Shown here in pieces: positions 37,319 through 45,316 of a stretch of 64,000 nt of DNA (positions are counted from its first letter, which is position 1; the number at the start of each line of letters is the position of its first letter). The position numbers and the translations under genes are program-made. The notes below the pieces were generated by a model. That model was not told where the DNA came from and did not search any database. It saw only the letters and a program-made list of their open reading frames with translations. The DNA comes from UBA10649 sp963793105 (GTDB taxonomy: Bacteria; Actinomycetota; Actinomycetes; S36-B12). The stretch covers positions 58,952 to 122,951 of the forward strand of contig CAWBZB010000010.1 of the NCBI GenBank assembly GCA_963793105.1, in the 5' to 3' direction.

Positions 37319-38325
37319 GGGCGCGGCTCGTCCGCATCTCCGAACGTGTTCGCCGGGTCGCGCACCACGACGTACAGCGGCTTGCCGAGGGACATATTCG
37401 TGGATGCCCCGATGTACTGGGCGATGATGCCGAGGGACATCATGACGGCTCCGCCGACGACCATCAGTGCGATGAACATCGAGGCCCAGCCGCTCACCGG
37501 CAGGTCCCCGACGATCCGCTCGAATCCGACCCAGAGGGCGGCGAGCCCGCCCACGATCACGAAGGCGATCCCGATGAAGGTGACGAAGAACAGCGGTTTC
37601 GTTCCGGACGAGACCACCAAGCGACCGAAGTGGGAGAAGAGCCGGCCGTAGTCGTAGTTCCCGGCTGGACGGCCCTCGTCGCGCGCGACGACCGGGCACG
37701 TCGTGACGTCGGCGACCACCCAGGACAGTGCGACGTCGAGGTAGACGCCGGTGCCGGTGTAGGCGGCAACGCTACGGCCGACCTCGCCGAGGACCAGTCG
37801 GTAGGAGTTGAACTCCTCGAACTTCTGGTCGGCGAGGAAGCGCACGAAGAGCCCCTTGGCCACCTTCGATCCGGCATTGCGCAGTGCTCCGTGCGGAGGG
37901 GGATTGGTCGGCTGCCCGTAGACGAGTTGCGCGTTGGCGGCATAGGCGGTGTCGAGCATCGCGCCGATGAACGAGGGGTCCTGCTGCCCGTCCTCGTCCA
38001 TCGTGACGATCCACTCGCCCCCCGACGAGGTCATGCCGGCCAGGGTCGCCGCATGCTGGCCGAAGTTGCGGGAGAGCCAGATCGGGCGGACCCAGTCGTG
38101 CTTGTCGTGCAACTGCCGAATGACATCGTGGCTACGGCCCGGACCCCGGTCCCAGACCAGCAGCACCTCGGAGACGTGGAAGGGCCGACCTGCGGGGGTG
38201 TGCTGCACGTCGTGGAGTCCGGCGAGCTCATCAATCAACGAGGGAAGGGTGTCCTCGCCGCGGTAGACGGGGATGACGACGCTCACGCTGAGCGGGGCGT
38301 GACCAGCCTCGGAGACGTCGGTCAT
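37315..38325 (-). CDS. membrane-anchored glycosyltransferase family 2 (GtrB/ArnC/DPM-like)
   Basis: Intact, 336 residues. GT2 domain: VSVVIPVYRGEDTLPSLIDE, VSEVLLVWDRGPGRSHDVIR, IWLSRNFGQHAATLAGMTSS and GEWIVTMDEDGQQDPSFIGA (M-D-x-D-x-Q-x-x-P, the polyprenyl-phosphate sugar synthase signature). Two C-terminal membrane helices follow (TKPLFFVTFIGIAFVIVGGL and WASMFIALMVVGGAVMMSLG). Such proteins load glucose, mannose or 4-amino-arabinose onto undecaprenyl phosphate, giving donors for GT-C enzymes, several of which are encoded beside it. ATG 38325 follows a TAGACT box by 7 bases. Confidence 0.9.
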   Translation of the reverse strand: MTDVSEAGHAPLSVSVVIPVYRGEDTLPSLIDELAGLHDVQHTPAGRPFHVSEVLLVWDRGPGRSHDVIRQLHDKHDWVRPIWLSRNFGQHAATLAGMTSSGGEWIVTMDEDGQQDPSFIGAMLDTAYAANAQLVYGQPTNPPPHGALRNAGSKVAKGLFVRFLADQKFEEFNSYRLVLGEVGRSVAAYTGTGVYLDVALSWVVADVTTCPVVARDEGRPAGNYDYGRLFSHFGRLVVSSGTKPLFFVTFIGIAFVIVGGLAALWVGFERIVGDLPVSGWASMFIALMVVGGAVMMSLGIIAQYIGASTNMSLGKPLYVVVRDPANTFGDADEPRP

Positions 38326-38332
38326 GGGCGGC

Positions 38333-38338
38333 AGTCTA
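38333..38338 (-). promoter_or_regulatory. possible internal leaderless -10 box before the GtrB-like gene
   Basis: TAGACT on the minus strand, seven bases before ATG 38325. Its TAG is also the stop codon of the upstream SDR gene, so it may be coincidental. Confidence 0.3.
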
Positions 38339-39256
38339 GGCCCCGAGGCGTGCTGCCACCGACTGCCGCAGCGCGTCGGAGTCAGCCCGCGCTCGGGCTA
38401 TTCCCTCTCGCTGGGTGGGGAGGGGGACGCCGAGCAGGGCCTGCACCCCGCTCACGTCGAGGGACAGGTCGCGCCCTCGCGGGGGCTGGATGTCCGCGGT
38501 CGCCGGCTCGATGAGGGAGGCATCAAGTCCGAACGTGTCTGCCACGGCCACGCCGAACTCGAACTTCGTCAGGGCATCGGGCGAGGTGGCATGGCAGAGC
38601 CCCGACGCGCCGGAGCCCACTAGGCGCCACAGGATCTCGGCCACAACCTGCGCGTACGCGCTGGTGGTCGTGAAGTCGGTGAAGCCCCGAACCCTGTTTC
38701 CTGCCGTCAACTCGTTCACGAAGAACTCGAGGATCGAACGGCTGCCGCCGGGACTCCAGCCGAAGAAGTTGGTGCGCACGATCAGGGCTTCGGGGTGTCG
38801 GGCGACGAGTTGCTCGCCGTGCAGTTTCGTGAGGCCGTAGACCGACGTGGGATTCGCCTCGTCCTCTTCGGAGTAGTGGCCGCGGCTGCCGTCGAACACC
38901 GCGTCGGTCGAGATGAGGACGAACCGGGCCCCGATCGCGGCCGCAGCGTCGGCGATCGATCCCGCGGCCCCGGCGTTGATGCGTTCGGCCAGATCAGGCG
39001 CGGCCTCGCAGCTTTCATGCGAGGCCATGGCGGCCGCGTGCACGATCACGTCAGGCCGGTGGACTTCGATGGCGGTGTTCAGGCCTTCCGGATGCACCAG
39101 ATCGGCGGCGACCCATTCGTCGAACAGGGGACTCGCCGCCTGCCCTGTACGGGAGGTGCCAATGCGTCGCGCGCGGCCGTCGAGGAACACCCCGAGGTTG
39201 GCCCCGAGGAAACCGGTGGCGCCGGTGATCAGCCAGGTGGGAGGGGTTTCGGCCAT
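38336..39256 (-). CDS. RmlD-like SDR (dTDP-4-dehydrorhamnose reductase family)
   Basis: Intact, 306 residues. PTWLITGATGFLGANLGVFL (NAD loop), DVIVHAAAMASHESCEAAPD, RFVLISTDAVFDGSRGHYSE, TSVYGLTKLHGEQLVARHPE (Y-x-x-x-K) and VRTNFFGWSPGGSRSILEFF. It is the intact counterpart of the broken gene at 1341-2270, sharing order, length and several motifs. It lies one base after nothing but the NeuB-like stop (39258) and is followed after ten bases by the GT2, so it is in the nonulosonate operon. Likely reduces a 4-keto sugar, though not necessarily a rhamnose precursor, since a separate true rmlD is present at 60413. Confidence 0.88.
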   Translation of the reverse strand: MAETPPTWLITGATGFLGANLGVFLDGRARRIGTSRTGQAASPLFDEWVAADLVHPEGLNTAIEVHRPDVIVHAAAMASHESCEAAPDLAERINAGAAGSIADAAAAIGARFVLISTDAVFDGSRGHYSEEDEANPTSVYGLTKLHGEQLVARHPEALIVRTNFFGWSPGGSRSILEFFVNELTAGNRVRGFTDFTTTSAYAQVVAEILWRLVGSGASGLCHATSPDALTKFEFGVAVADTFGLDASLIEPATADIQPPRGRDLSLDVSGVQALLGVPLPTQREGIARARADSDALRQSVAARLGA

Positions 39257-39257
39257 C

Positions 39258-40325
39258 TCAGGCGAGGTACTCCCGTCGCACGTCCTGGCCGGCGGCCAGG
39301 TCGCGTGTCAGGGTCCGGCCCACGGCGTCGTCGATCTCGTGCGCAGCCAGCGCCTCGACCGGAGCGGGCCGCAGGACCTCGAGGTCGTCGCGGGTCAGCA
39401 CCGTCCCGGCGGGCAGATGCCGGGCCGCCCGCACGCAGCGGCGCTGGAGCACGACGGTCTCCCGCTCGTTGTCCTCCACGCCCTTGGTGCCCGTCCCCAA
39501 AGCCGCCTCGAGGAGGCGGGTGTCGTCGACCATCGCCCGCCAGGTGACGGGGTCCATCGAGAAGCCGTGGTCCGGCCCGGTGCGGGCCGTGTCATCGGTG
39601 AAGTGCTTCTCGACGACGCGGGCGCCGAGGGCGACGGCGCCGAGCACGGTGACATTGCCGGGAGTGTGGTCCGACAGCCCCAGTGTGACGCTCGGGTAGA
39701 GGTCGGCGTACTGGTTGATCACCCGCAGGTTGATGTGGTGCACGTTCTCCAGGGAGCCCGTGTAGTTGGTGTTGCACTGCATCAGGACGATGTCGACGCC
39801 GGAGGTCATGAGGACGTCCATCGCGCGCTGAACGTCGTCGAGGGATGCAGCCCCGGTGGCCAGTAGCACGGGCTTGCCGAGGTCCGCGATCACCTGCAGC
39901 TCCTCGAGCCAGTTCACGTCCCCGGACCCGACCTTGAAGGCGTTGACCCAGGGATTGAGATGCGCCACGGCCTCGAGGTCGTAGGGGGCGGACATGAACT
40001 CGATGCCTATCGTGCGGGCATGCTCCGCGAGCGGCTGCGTCCACTCCCACGGCAGGCTGGCGTCCGCATAGGTGTCGAACACCGACTTCTCCCACGTGGC
40101 CTGGTGCGACTGCTGGCCGCCGAGGGCGCGGAATCCGTAGTCCGAGACGATGTGCGGCGCCCGAAAGTGCTGGAACTTGGCGCACTCCGCCCCAGCGTTC
40201 TTGGCCAGGGTCATGAGCTCGAGGGCGCGGTCCAGACTGCCGTCGTGGTTCGCCGCGATGTCCGCGATGAAGTACGTGGGCTGATCCGGACCGATGAGAC
40301 GGTCCCCGATGTGGAAGGCGGTCAT
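39258..40325 (-). CDS. NeuB/PseI/SpsE-family nonulosonate synthase with SAF domain
   Basis: Intact, 355 residues. TYFIADIAANHDGSLDRALE (E/D-x-x-x-N-H metal region), GAECAKFQHFRAPHIVSDYG, WNAFKVGSGDVNWLEELQVI-like sequence (NAFKVGSGDVNWLEEL), LGKPVLLATGAAS, VTLGLSDHTPGNVTVLGAVA and ARVVEKHFTDDTARTGPDHG are the conserved steps of the PEP-condensing barrel. Residues about 285-355 form the SAF (antifreeze-like) domain with RCVRAARHLPAGTVLTRDDL. It joins PEP to a six-carbon amino sugar to give a nine-carbon acid, or a related sugar in this family. Start ATG 40325 is leaderless. No CMP-transferase was found in the window. Confidence 0.88.
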   Translation of the reverse strand: MTAFHIGDRLIGPDQPTYFIADIAANHDGSLDRALELMTLAKNAGAECAKFQHFRAPHIVSDYGFRALGGQQSHQATWEKSVFDTYADASLPWEWTQPLAEHARTIGIEFMSAPYDLEAVAHLNPWVNAFKVGSGDVNWLEELQVIADLGKPVLLATGAASLDDVQRAMDVLMTSGVDIVLMQCNTNYTGSLENVHHINLRVINQYADLYPSVTLGLSDHTPGNVTVLGAVALGARVVEKHFTDDTARTGPDHGFSMDPVTWRAMVDDTRLLEAALGTGTKGVEDNERETVVLQRRCVRAARHLPAGTVLTRDDLEVLRPAPVEALAAHEIDDAVGRTLTRDLAAGQDVRREYLA

Positions 40326-40331
40326 CGGGCC

Positions 40332-40337
40332 ATCGTA
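40332..40337 (-). promoter_or_regulatory. leaderless -10 box of the NeuB-like gene
   Basis: TACGAT on the minus strand followed by six bases and ATG 40325. It would start a transcript NeuB-SDR-GT2-epimerase. Confidence 0.5.
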
Positions 40338-40354
40338 GGGCGGCGGGATCGGGC

Positions 40355-41206
40355 CTAGCCCTCGTGCTTCGTGTGGAACGAGCCCTTCAGCCGCAGCCAG
40401 GCGTACGCGCCGCGGCGCAGGAGTGCCTGCGCGTGGTTCGCCGACCGGGCCCGGATCACGTCCACGCGGCTCGGCGGAGTGGGAAGCGACGCCTCGTACT
40501 CCCGTTGCCAGCTCTCGAACTGCTGGCGCTGGACCCCGGCCAGCCGGGTGGACCAGGAGCTTGTGCTGACCCGGAAGGCCCCGACACTGCTCCGTCGGAC
40601 GGTGACGTCGCCAGCTGCGGCCACCTTCGCGTAGAGCATGAGATCCAGGACCAGCGGGTTGCGGTCGTCCCAGGGGAGCGCGGAGCTCAGTGGTTCGCGG
40701 CGGAACAGCACGGCCAGCGGCTCGCCGATGACGTTGGTGCCCTGAGCCCAGCAGGCCCGGATGACGTCGGCGCCGCTGTTGAGGCCCTCGTGCAGGCCGG
40801 TGCAGCCACGTCGGGGGAAGAGCAGGTCGCCGTTCGCGTCGACGATGTCGCGCTGCGCGCAGGCCATGACGGCGGAAGGGAAGGCATCGAGATCCTGCAC
40901 CTGCTGCGCGATTGCATCGGGGGTGAGCAGGTCGTCCTGGCAGATCAGCTTGACGTACTCGCCGGTGGCCGCCGCGCTGGCGGCAGTCCAGTTGGCGGCC
41001 GCTCCGGCCGCGTCGTCCGGGGCGATCACCCGGATTCGCGGATCGGTCAGGCTGGCCAGGTACTCGGGCGAGCCATCGGTGGACCCGCCCTCGGAGAACA
41101 CGATCTCGAGATCCGGATAGGTCTGGGCCAGCAGTGAGGCGGCGAGGTCGCGCAGGTGCGGCATGCCGTTGAAGACCGGCACGACGACCGAAACGAGCCT
41201 GCTCAC
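40355..41206 (-). CDS. glycosyltransferase family 2
   Basis: Intact; GTG 41206 starts VSRLVSVVVPVFNGMPHLRD. Motifs: LEIVFSEGGSTDGSPEYLAS, YVKLICQDDLLTPDAIAQQV (the Q-D-D metal motif replacing D-x-D), FRREPLSSALPWDDRNPLVL and DLMLYAKVAAAGDVTVRR. The frame continues upstream to 42340, but that part is antisense to the membrane protein at 41225 and is not coding. About 283 residues. Divergent from that gene with 18 bases between starts. Transfers an unknown sugar. Confidence 0.87.
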   Translation of the reverse strand: MSRLVSVVVPVFNGMPHLRDLAASLLAQTYPDLEIVFSEGGSTDGSPEYLASLTDPRIRVIAPDDAAGAAANWTAASAAATGEYVKLICQDDLLTPDAIAQQVQDLDAFPSAVMACAQRDIVDANGDLLFPRRGCTGLHEGLNSGADVIRACWAQGTNVIGEPLAVLFRREPLSSALPWDDRNPLVLDLMLYAKVAAAGDVTVRRSSVGAFRVSTSSWSTRLAGVQRQQFESWQREYEASLPTPPSRVDVIRARSANHAQALLRRGAYAWLRLKGSFHTKHEG

Positions 41207-41212
41207 GGCGGC

Positions 41213-41218
41213 TAGTAT
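41213..41218 (+). promoter_or_regulatory. leaderless -10 box of the GT87-like gene
   Basis: TAGTAT followed by six bases and GTG 41225. It lies inside the 18-base gap to the divergent GT2. Confidence 0.55.
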
Positions 41219-41224
41219 CCGCGT

Positions 41225-42652
41225 GTGAGCGGGTCGGGCATGACGCGGGGCACGGCCCCCCGTCTCGCAGTCGCCGGCTACGGCCTCACCGCCGCCGTCC
41301 TGGCCGGGGCACTGGCGCAGGTCCTGCGCAGCCTGAGCGACCCCGCGAACACCTCGGCTCCCGGCTACCTGCCCCTCGCCTACGCCGCCACCGCGGTGCT
41401 CCTGGCCGTCTTCGTCGTGGGGGCGTTCGTGCGCCGCGCCGACGTCGAGCTGGGGCGGCACTTCCCCTGGCTTGTCGGCCTCGTCTCCGCGGTGGTCAGC
41501 CTGATGCCGTGGTGGGCGCTGTGGGCCGGCTCGACCGACCTGGGGGCGCTGATCTACCGGGGGCTGCGGGTCCCGCAGGGCATCGTCCAGTTCTGGGACC
41601 TCGTGCTGCCGCTGCAGAGCATCGACTGCGCGTCGGTCGGCGTCGACGTGTACGCGGCCAACAACGGGTGCCTGGCCGATCCGTCGATCTATGGTCCGGG
41701 CGTCCTGTGGCTGCAGTACGTGCCGTTCGATCTCTTCTCGGCCAGGTACGCCACGGGCCTGGGGGTCGCCGCCATCCTGCTGTCGAGCGTGACGCTGCTG
41801 TGGCTGGCACGGAACTCCGCCGGGCTCGGGCAGATCGTCCTGCTCGTTGCCGCTGTGGGCGGGCCGTGGCTGCTCCTCCTCGAGCGGGGCAACCTCGATG
41901 CGGTTCTGCTGTGGGTGGCGGCGGCCGTGGTGATCCTCGTGCGGCGGTGGAACAGCCTGTGGGCGTGGTCGATCGCCGCGGCGATGATCTGGCTCATGGG
42001 CACGTGGAAGTACTACCCGTTCGCCATGGGGCTCATGCTCATCCCCGTCCTGAGGCTGCGTCGTGGCTGGACGGTCATCGTGGGATTCGGCCTGGCGACC
42101 GTGGCCTTCATGGTGCTGACGTGGGAGAACTTCCGCTTCAGCTCCCAGTCGAACTCGAACATGATCGACTTCGGCGACTTCGTGGTCCTCGGACGGGTGC
42201 CCGTGGTGGCCCGCATGCTCGGGACGGTGGTCGGGGCGGAGGGACTGCAGCTGGGCGACCTGATCGTCTTCCTGCTCGCGATCGCCGCCCTCGCCTGGGG
42301 TGCGGCGGTCGGGCTGTCGGCCAGGCGCCGGCTCACGCACCCGTCCATGCTCGCGGCGGCCGGCTCATCGGTCTTCCTCGCCAGCGTCCTGGTCGCGGGC
42401 TTCGGCTACGGGTACAAGGCCGTCTTCCTCCTCCTGACGGTGCCGCTCGTCGGCGCTCTCGTCACATCGACTCGCCCGGTACTGGTGTCCTCTTCGGTGG
42501 TGGTGCTGATGCTCACCGGGATCTCGGCGGTCGTCGTCTGGAACACCGTGCTGGCGACGTTCGCGGGGGTCGTGGTCGCGAGCTACGCCCTCGGACTGTC
42601 CGGGGTACTGCTGCTGCGGCTGGTCTGGCCGAAGTCCCGGGTGCCCGCGTGA
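41225..42652 (+). CDS. polytopic membrane protein, GT87 (DUF2029)-like mannosyl-type GT-C
   Basis: Intact, 475 residues, about 11-12 membrane segments. GTG 41225. The loop after the first helices contains STDLGALIYRGLRVPQGIVQ and FWDLVLPLQSIDCASVGVDV, then YAANNGCLADPSIYGPGVLW and LQYVPFDLF. Further on, WLLLLERGNLDAVLLWVAAA (the E-R-G-N-x-D motif) and WLMGTWKYYPFAMGLMLIP (G-x-x-K-Y-Y-P) are features of the DUF2029/PimE-like mannosyltransferase family, which use polyprenyl-phosphomannose at the periplasmic face. First of three co-directional membrane genes with overlapping ends. Confidence 0.75.
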   Translation: MSGSGMTRGTAPRLAVAGYGLTAAVLAGALAQVLRSLSDPANTSAPGYLPLAYAATAVLLAVFVVGAFVRRADVELGRHFPWLVGLVSAVVSLMPWWALWAGSTDLGALIYRGLRVPQGIVQFWDLVLPLQSIDCASVGVDVYAANNGCLADPSIYGPGVLWLQYVPFDLFSARYATGLGVAAILLSSVTLLWLARNSAGLGQIVLLVAAVGGPWLLLLERGNLDAVLLWVAAAVVILVRRWNSLWAWSIAAAMIWLMGTWKYYPFAMGLMLIPVLRLRRGWTVIVGFGLATVAFMVLTWENFRFSSQSNSNMIDFGDFVVLGRVPVVARMLGTVVGAEGLQLGDLIVFLLAIAALAWGAAVGLSARRRLTHPSMLAAAGSSVFLASVLVAGFGYGYKAVFLLLTVPLVGALVTSTRPVLVSSSVVVLMLTGISAVVVWNTVLATFAGVVVASYALGLSGVLLLRLVWPKSRVPA

Positions 42653-43995
42653 CCGAGAGCCAGCCGCGCACTCCGCTCGCGGTCGGTGGCCCGCTGTGGC
42701 TGCCGGCGGTAGGGGTCGGCGTGGTGGCATCGCTGGTCTCGCTCCTGCGCCTGTGGCTGGGCAACCACGACGCACTGACGCAGGTGATCTGGGCCGAGGA
42801 CGGCGTCTTCCCGCTGTGCGTGGAGAAGGCCGGCTTCTGGTCATGCCTGGTCGACCCGTTCGCCGGGTACCTGCTCTTCCTGCCCCGCTTGGTCGCGGGC
42901 GTGGTGGCGTGGCTTCCCGTCGAGCAGTGGGCCATCGCGACGAACCTGCTCGCCGCGGGCCTCGCCGGGATCACCGCGGGCCTCGCCTTCGTGATCGTCC
43001 GCCGGTTCGGGCTCGGCTGGGTCAGCAGCATCGCCATTGGGCTGCTGCCGGTCATCGTGCCGGTTGTCGGGCTCGAGGCGATCAACGCGCTCGGGAGCAG
43101 CTACATGCTGCTGCTCTACCTTGCGACGATCGCGCTGGCGTTCCCGCTGCGCGACCATTCAGCGGGATGGGCGTCGACGACCGCGATCGCCGTGCTCCTG
43201 CTGCTGACGACGCTCACTATCCCCACCGCCGGGGTGTTCCTCGGTGTGATCGCCGTCCAGGCGGTGCGCCGGGCCGTACCGTGGCCGGCCGCCGCGACGT
43301 GGGCGGGCGTCGTCGTCCTCGGACTGGTGGCCCAGTGGGTGACCGCCGCCAACGCGGTCAAGCCGCGAGTGATCGAGGTCAGCCGGGAGTCCTTCGACGG
43401 CTGGGTCGCGAGCGTCCCGGACACGATCCTCACCTTCTGGCCGGGTCTGCGGCTGGCCCCCTACGACTTCTTCGGCGTGTTCCCGGTGACGCCGCTGACG
43501 CTCACCGGCACCCTCGTGGCGCTGGCGCTCCTCGTCGGCGGAATCGTCCTGGTGGCCCGCGGCGGCGACGAGCGCGTCGGGATCGGGCTGCTCCTGCTCA
43601 CCGGGCTGGTGGTCGGTGCCGTTCCGACGATCATCGGCGGCAGCAACAACCGGTACTTCGTCGTGCCGCTGCTGCTCTGGGCGGCGGCGGCCATGGTGGC
43701 GTTGGACTCGGTGATCCGCCGGTCGCGCCCCTGGGTGGTGGGTGTCCTCGCGCTCCTGATCCTCGCCGTGTGGTGGCCGGCTATCCCCGCGAGCTGGTTC
43801 CGCACGATGCCGGCGCCACCCTGGACGGAGGAGGTGGCCCGGGTCGAGAACGTCTGCCGGGCGGACCCGGCCCTTCAGGAGCGGATCATCTTCAGTCCCT
43901 ACTGGCCACCGGACTGGGGCGATGCGCTGTCCGAGCCCACGCACCCGAACGTGCCCTGCCTGGTCGTGTGGACGTGGCTCGATGACGAGCAGTAG
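42649..43995 (+). CDS. polytopic membrane protein, GT-C-like
   Basis: Intact, about 448 residues, GTG 42649 overlapping the previous stop (GTGA). About 10-11 helices. The first extracytoplasmic loop reads TQVIWAEDGVFPLCVEKAGF, with the acidic pair (A-E-D-G) seen after TM1 in GT-C-fold proteins, then WSCLVDPFAGYLLFLPRLVA. The C-terminal soluble segment has paired Cys (VENVCRADPALQERIIFSPY, THPNVPCLVVWTWLDDEQ). A-E-D-G/P-R-L motifs suggest a glycosyltransferase rather than a polymerase, but I recognise no named family. Overlaps the next start by 14 bases. Confidence 0.65.
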   Translation: MTESQPRTPLAVGGPLWLPAVGVGVVASLVSLLRLWLGNHDALTQVIWAEDGVFPLCVEKAGFWSCLVDPFAGYLLFLPRLVAGVVAWLPVEQWAIATNLLAAGLAGITAGLAFVIVRRFGLGWVSSIAIGLLPVIVPVVGLEAINALGSSYMLLLYLATIALAFPLRDHSAGWASTTAIAVLLLLTTLTIPTAGVFLGVIAVQAVRRAVPWPAAATWAGVVVLGLVAQWVTAANAVKPRVIEVSRESFDGWVASVPDTILTFWPGLRLAPYDFFGVFPVTPLTLTGTLVALALLVGGIVLVARGGDERVGIGLLLLTGLVVGAVPTIIGGSNNRYFVVPLLLWAAAAMVALDSVIRRSRPWVVGVLALLILAVWWPAIPASWFRTMPAPPWTEEVARVENVCRADPALQERIIFSPYWPPDWGDALSEPTHPNVPCLVVWTWLDDEQ

Positions 43996-45310
43996 TCGGC
44001 ACCTGCTGGCACCGCTGGCGGCCGGGATCGTCGCCCTCCTCCTCTCCGTCCTGTTCATCCAGACGGGCACCTGGAGCGAGTTCGACGAGTACACGCACTT
44101 CGACTACGTGGTCAAGGTTGGGCAGGACCTGTCACTGCCGCCGGTGAACGACCAACTCGGGCAGGCCGCCCTGCAGACGGCTGTCTGCGAACGGGCCCCG
44201 GGCTTCGGCCGATTCGAGTCCGCATGCGGGGCCGACGTCATCGACCCGAATCTCACTCCGTACGGCGGCCAGAGCACGGCGACGAGCTACCTGCCGACCT
44301 ACTACGTGGTCACTGGCCTGGGTGCACGTGCCCTCGAGGGCCTGCCCTTCGGGTGGGACTGGCTGACGGCGGCCCGGCTGATGGGCGCCCTGTACCTGGC
44401 ACTGGCCGCCATGCTGGTGGTTGGGATCGCTCGACGGCTGGGTGCGTCATCGCTGGTCGCCGCCTCCGCCGCCGTCGCGGTGGCCTGCATGCCCATGGTC
44501 CTGCAGCAGTTCAGCACGGTGAACAACGACTCGCTGGCCGTCGTGCTCTCGCTGGCGTCGGTGTACGCGTTCCTGCGCCTGCGCGGATCGGACGCGGTGA
44601 CGCGATCCCTTGTCGCGTTCGCGTTCGCCTTCCTGGCGATGACGGTCAAGGAGACCGCCTTCATCGCCGTGCTGACGGTCGTCGTGCTCAGCATGCGTGA
44701 CGTGATGGACGGCGACCGCGCCCAGCGGGTCGCCGGGACGGTGCGTGTCGCGGCGTCGGCAGGCGTCGTGGTGGCAGCGGCGTTCGTGCTGAGGTCGATC
44801 GCCTACCCGCTCCTCGTCGGCTCGAGCCCGGACAACGGACTGCAGGCGGCGAGCATCGTGGACGCGCAGGGCACACCGCCGGTGAACCTGGTTGCGGGCA
44901 ATGCGCTGCGGGCATCGATCACGGCCTTCGAGGTGCCGCAGGGCGTACTGGCCGGGGTGTGGTTCTCGGTAGCCGCGATGATCCTCGTACTCGTGGCCCT
45001 GGGCCTGCCGCTCGCCGCGCTGCTGCGCATCTCGCGGGCACGGCAGTGGCGTTCGGATCGACGGCTGCTGGGAGCCAGCGTCCTGGCCGGCATTCCGCTG
45101 TTCGTCTTCGGCTTCCTGCTGCTGCTTCGGTTGCAGGACCTCCCACCGTTCTTCCAGCCCCGATACCTGCTGCCGGTGATGGTGCTCGCGGTCGCGGTGT
45201 CAGCGTCGTTCATACGGGGGGCCTGGTGGCGGCTGACCGTTCCGGCGTCGGCCGTACTGGCCGTGGCCGTGTCCGTGGCCCTGTGGTCGAGTCCGCACTG
45301 GACGGGCTGA
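43982..45310 (+). CDS. polytopic membrane protein, GT-C-like (DUF2142-like)
   Basis: Intact, 442 residues, ATG 43982 inside the end of the previous gene. About 9-11 helices. The first loop has TWSEFDEYTHFDYVVKVGQD (E-x-D-E-x-x-H-F-D-Y) and an extended extracytoplasmic region with paired Cys, TAVCERAPGFGRFESACGAD. Then come GQSTATSYLPTYYVVTGLGA, MPMVLQQFSTVNNDSLAVVL (the V-N-N-D motif) and DLPPFFQPRYLLPVMVLAVA (R-Y-L-L-P). The D-E-x-x-H, V-N-N-D and Q-x-R-Y-L-x-P combination is that of DUF2142/GT-C-like membrane proteins in polysaccharide loci. Convergent with the next gene, 6 bases apart. Confidence 0.7.
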   Translation: MTSSSRHLLAPLAAGIVALLLSVLFIQTGTWSEFDEYTHFDYVVKVGQDLSLPPVNDQLGQAALQTAVCERAPGFGRFESACGADVIDPNLTPYGGQSTATSYLPTYYVVTGLGARALEGLPFGWDWLTAARLMGALYLALAAMLVVGIARRLGASSLVAASAAVAVACMPMVLQQFSTVNNDSLAVVLSLASVYAFLRLRGSDAVTRSLVAFAFAFLAMTVKETAFIAVLTVVVLSMRDVMDGDRAQRVAGTVRVAASAGVVVAAAFVLRSIAYPLLVGSSPDNGLQAASIVDAQGTPPVNLVAGNALRASITAFEVPQGVLAGVWFSVAAMILVLVALGLPLAALLRISRARQWRSDRRLLGASVLAGIPLFVFGFLLLLRLQDLPPFFQPRYLLPVMVLAVAVSASFIRGAWWRLTVPASAVLAVAVSVALWSSPHWTG

Positions 45311-45316
45311 CTCCCG

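Noticed and set aside
37318..37699. N-terminal extension of the epimerase at 36410
   Set aside because: The extension lies antisense to the GT2 coding region and lacks SDR features; the NAD loop begins right at GTG 37318, which overlaps the upstream stop.
40355..42340. 661-residue open frame with a long His/Gln-rich N-terminus
   Set aside because: Only the part from 41206 down shows GT2 motifs. The rest is antisense to the clear membrane protein at 41225 and has the low-complexity look of a high-GC shadow frame.
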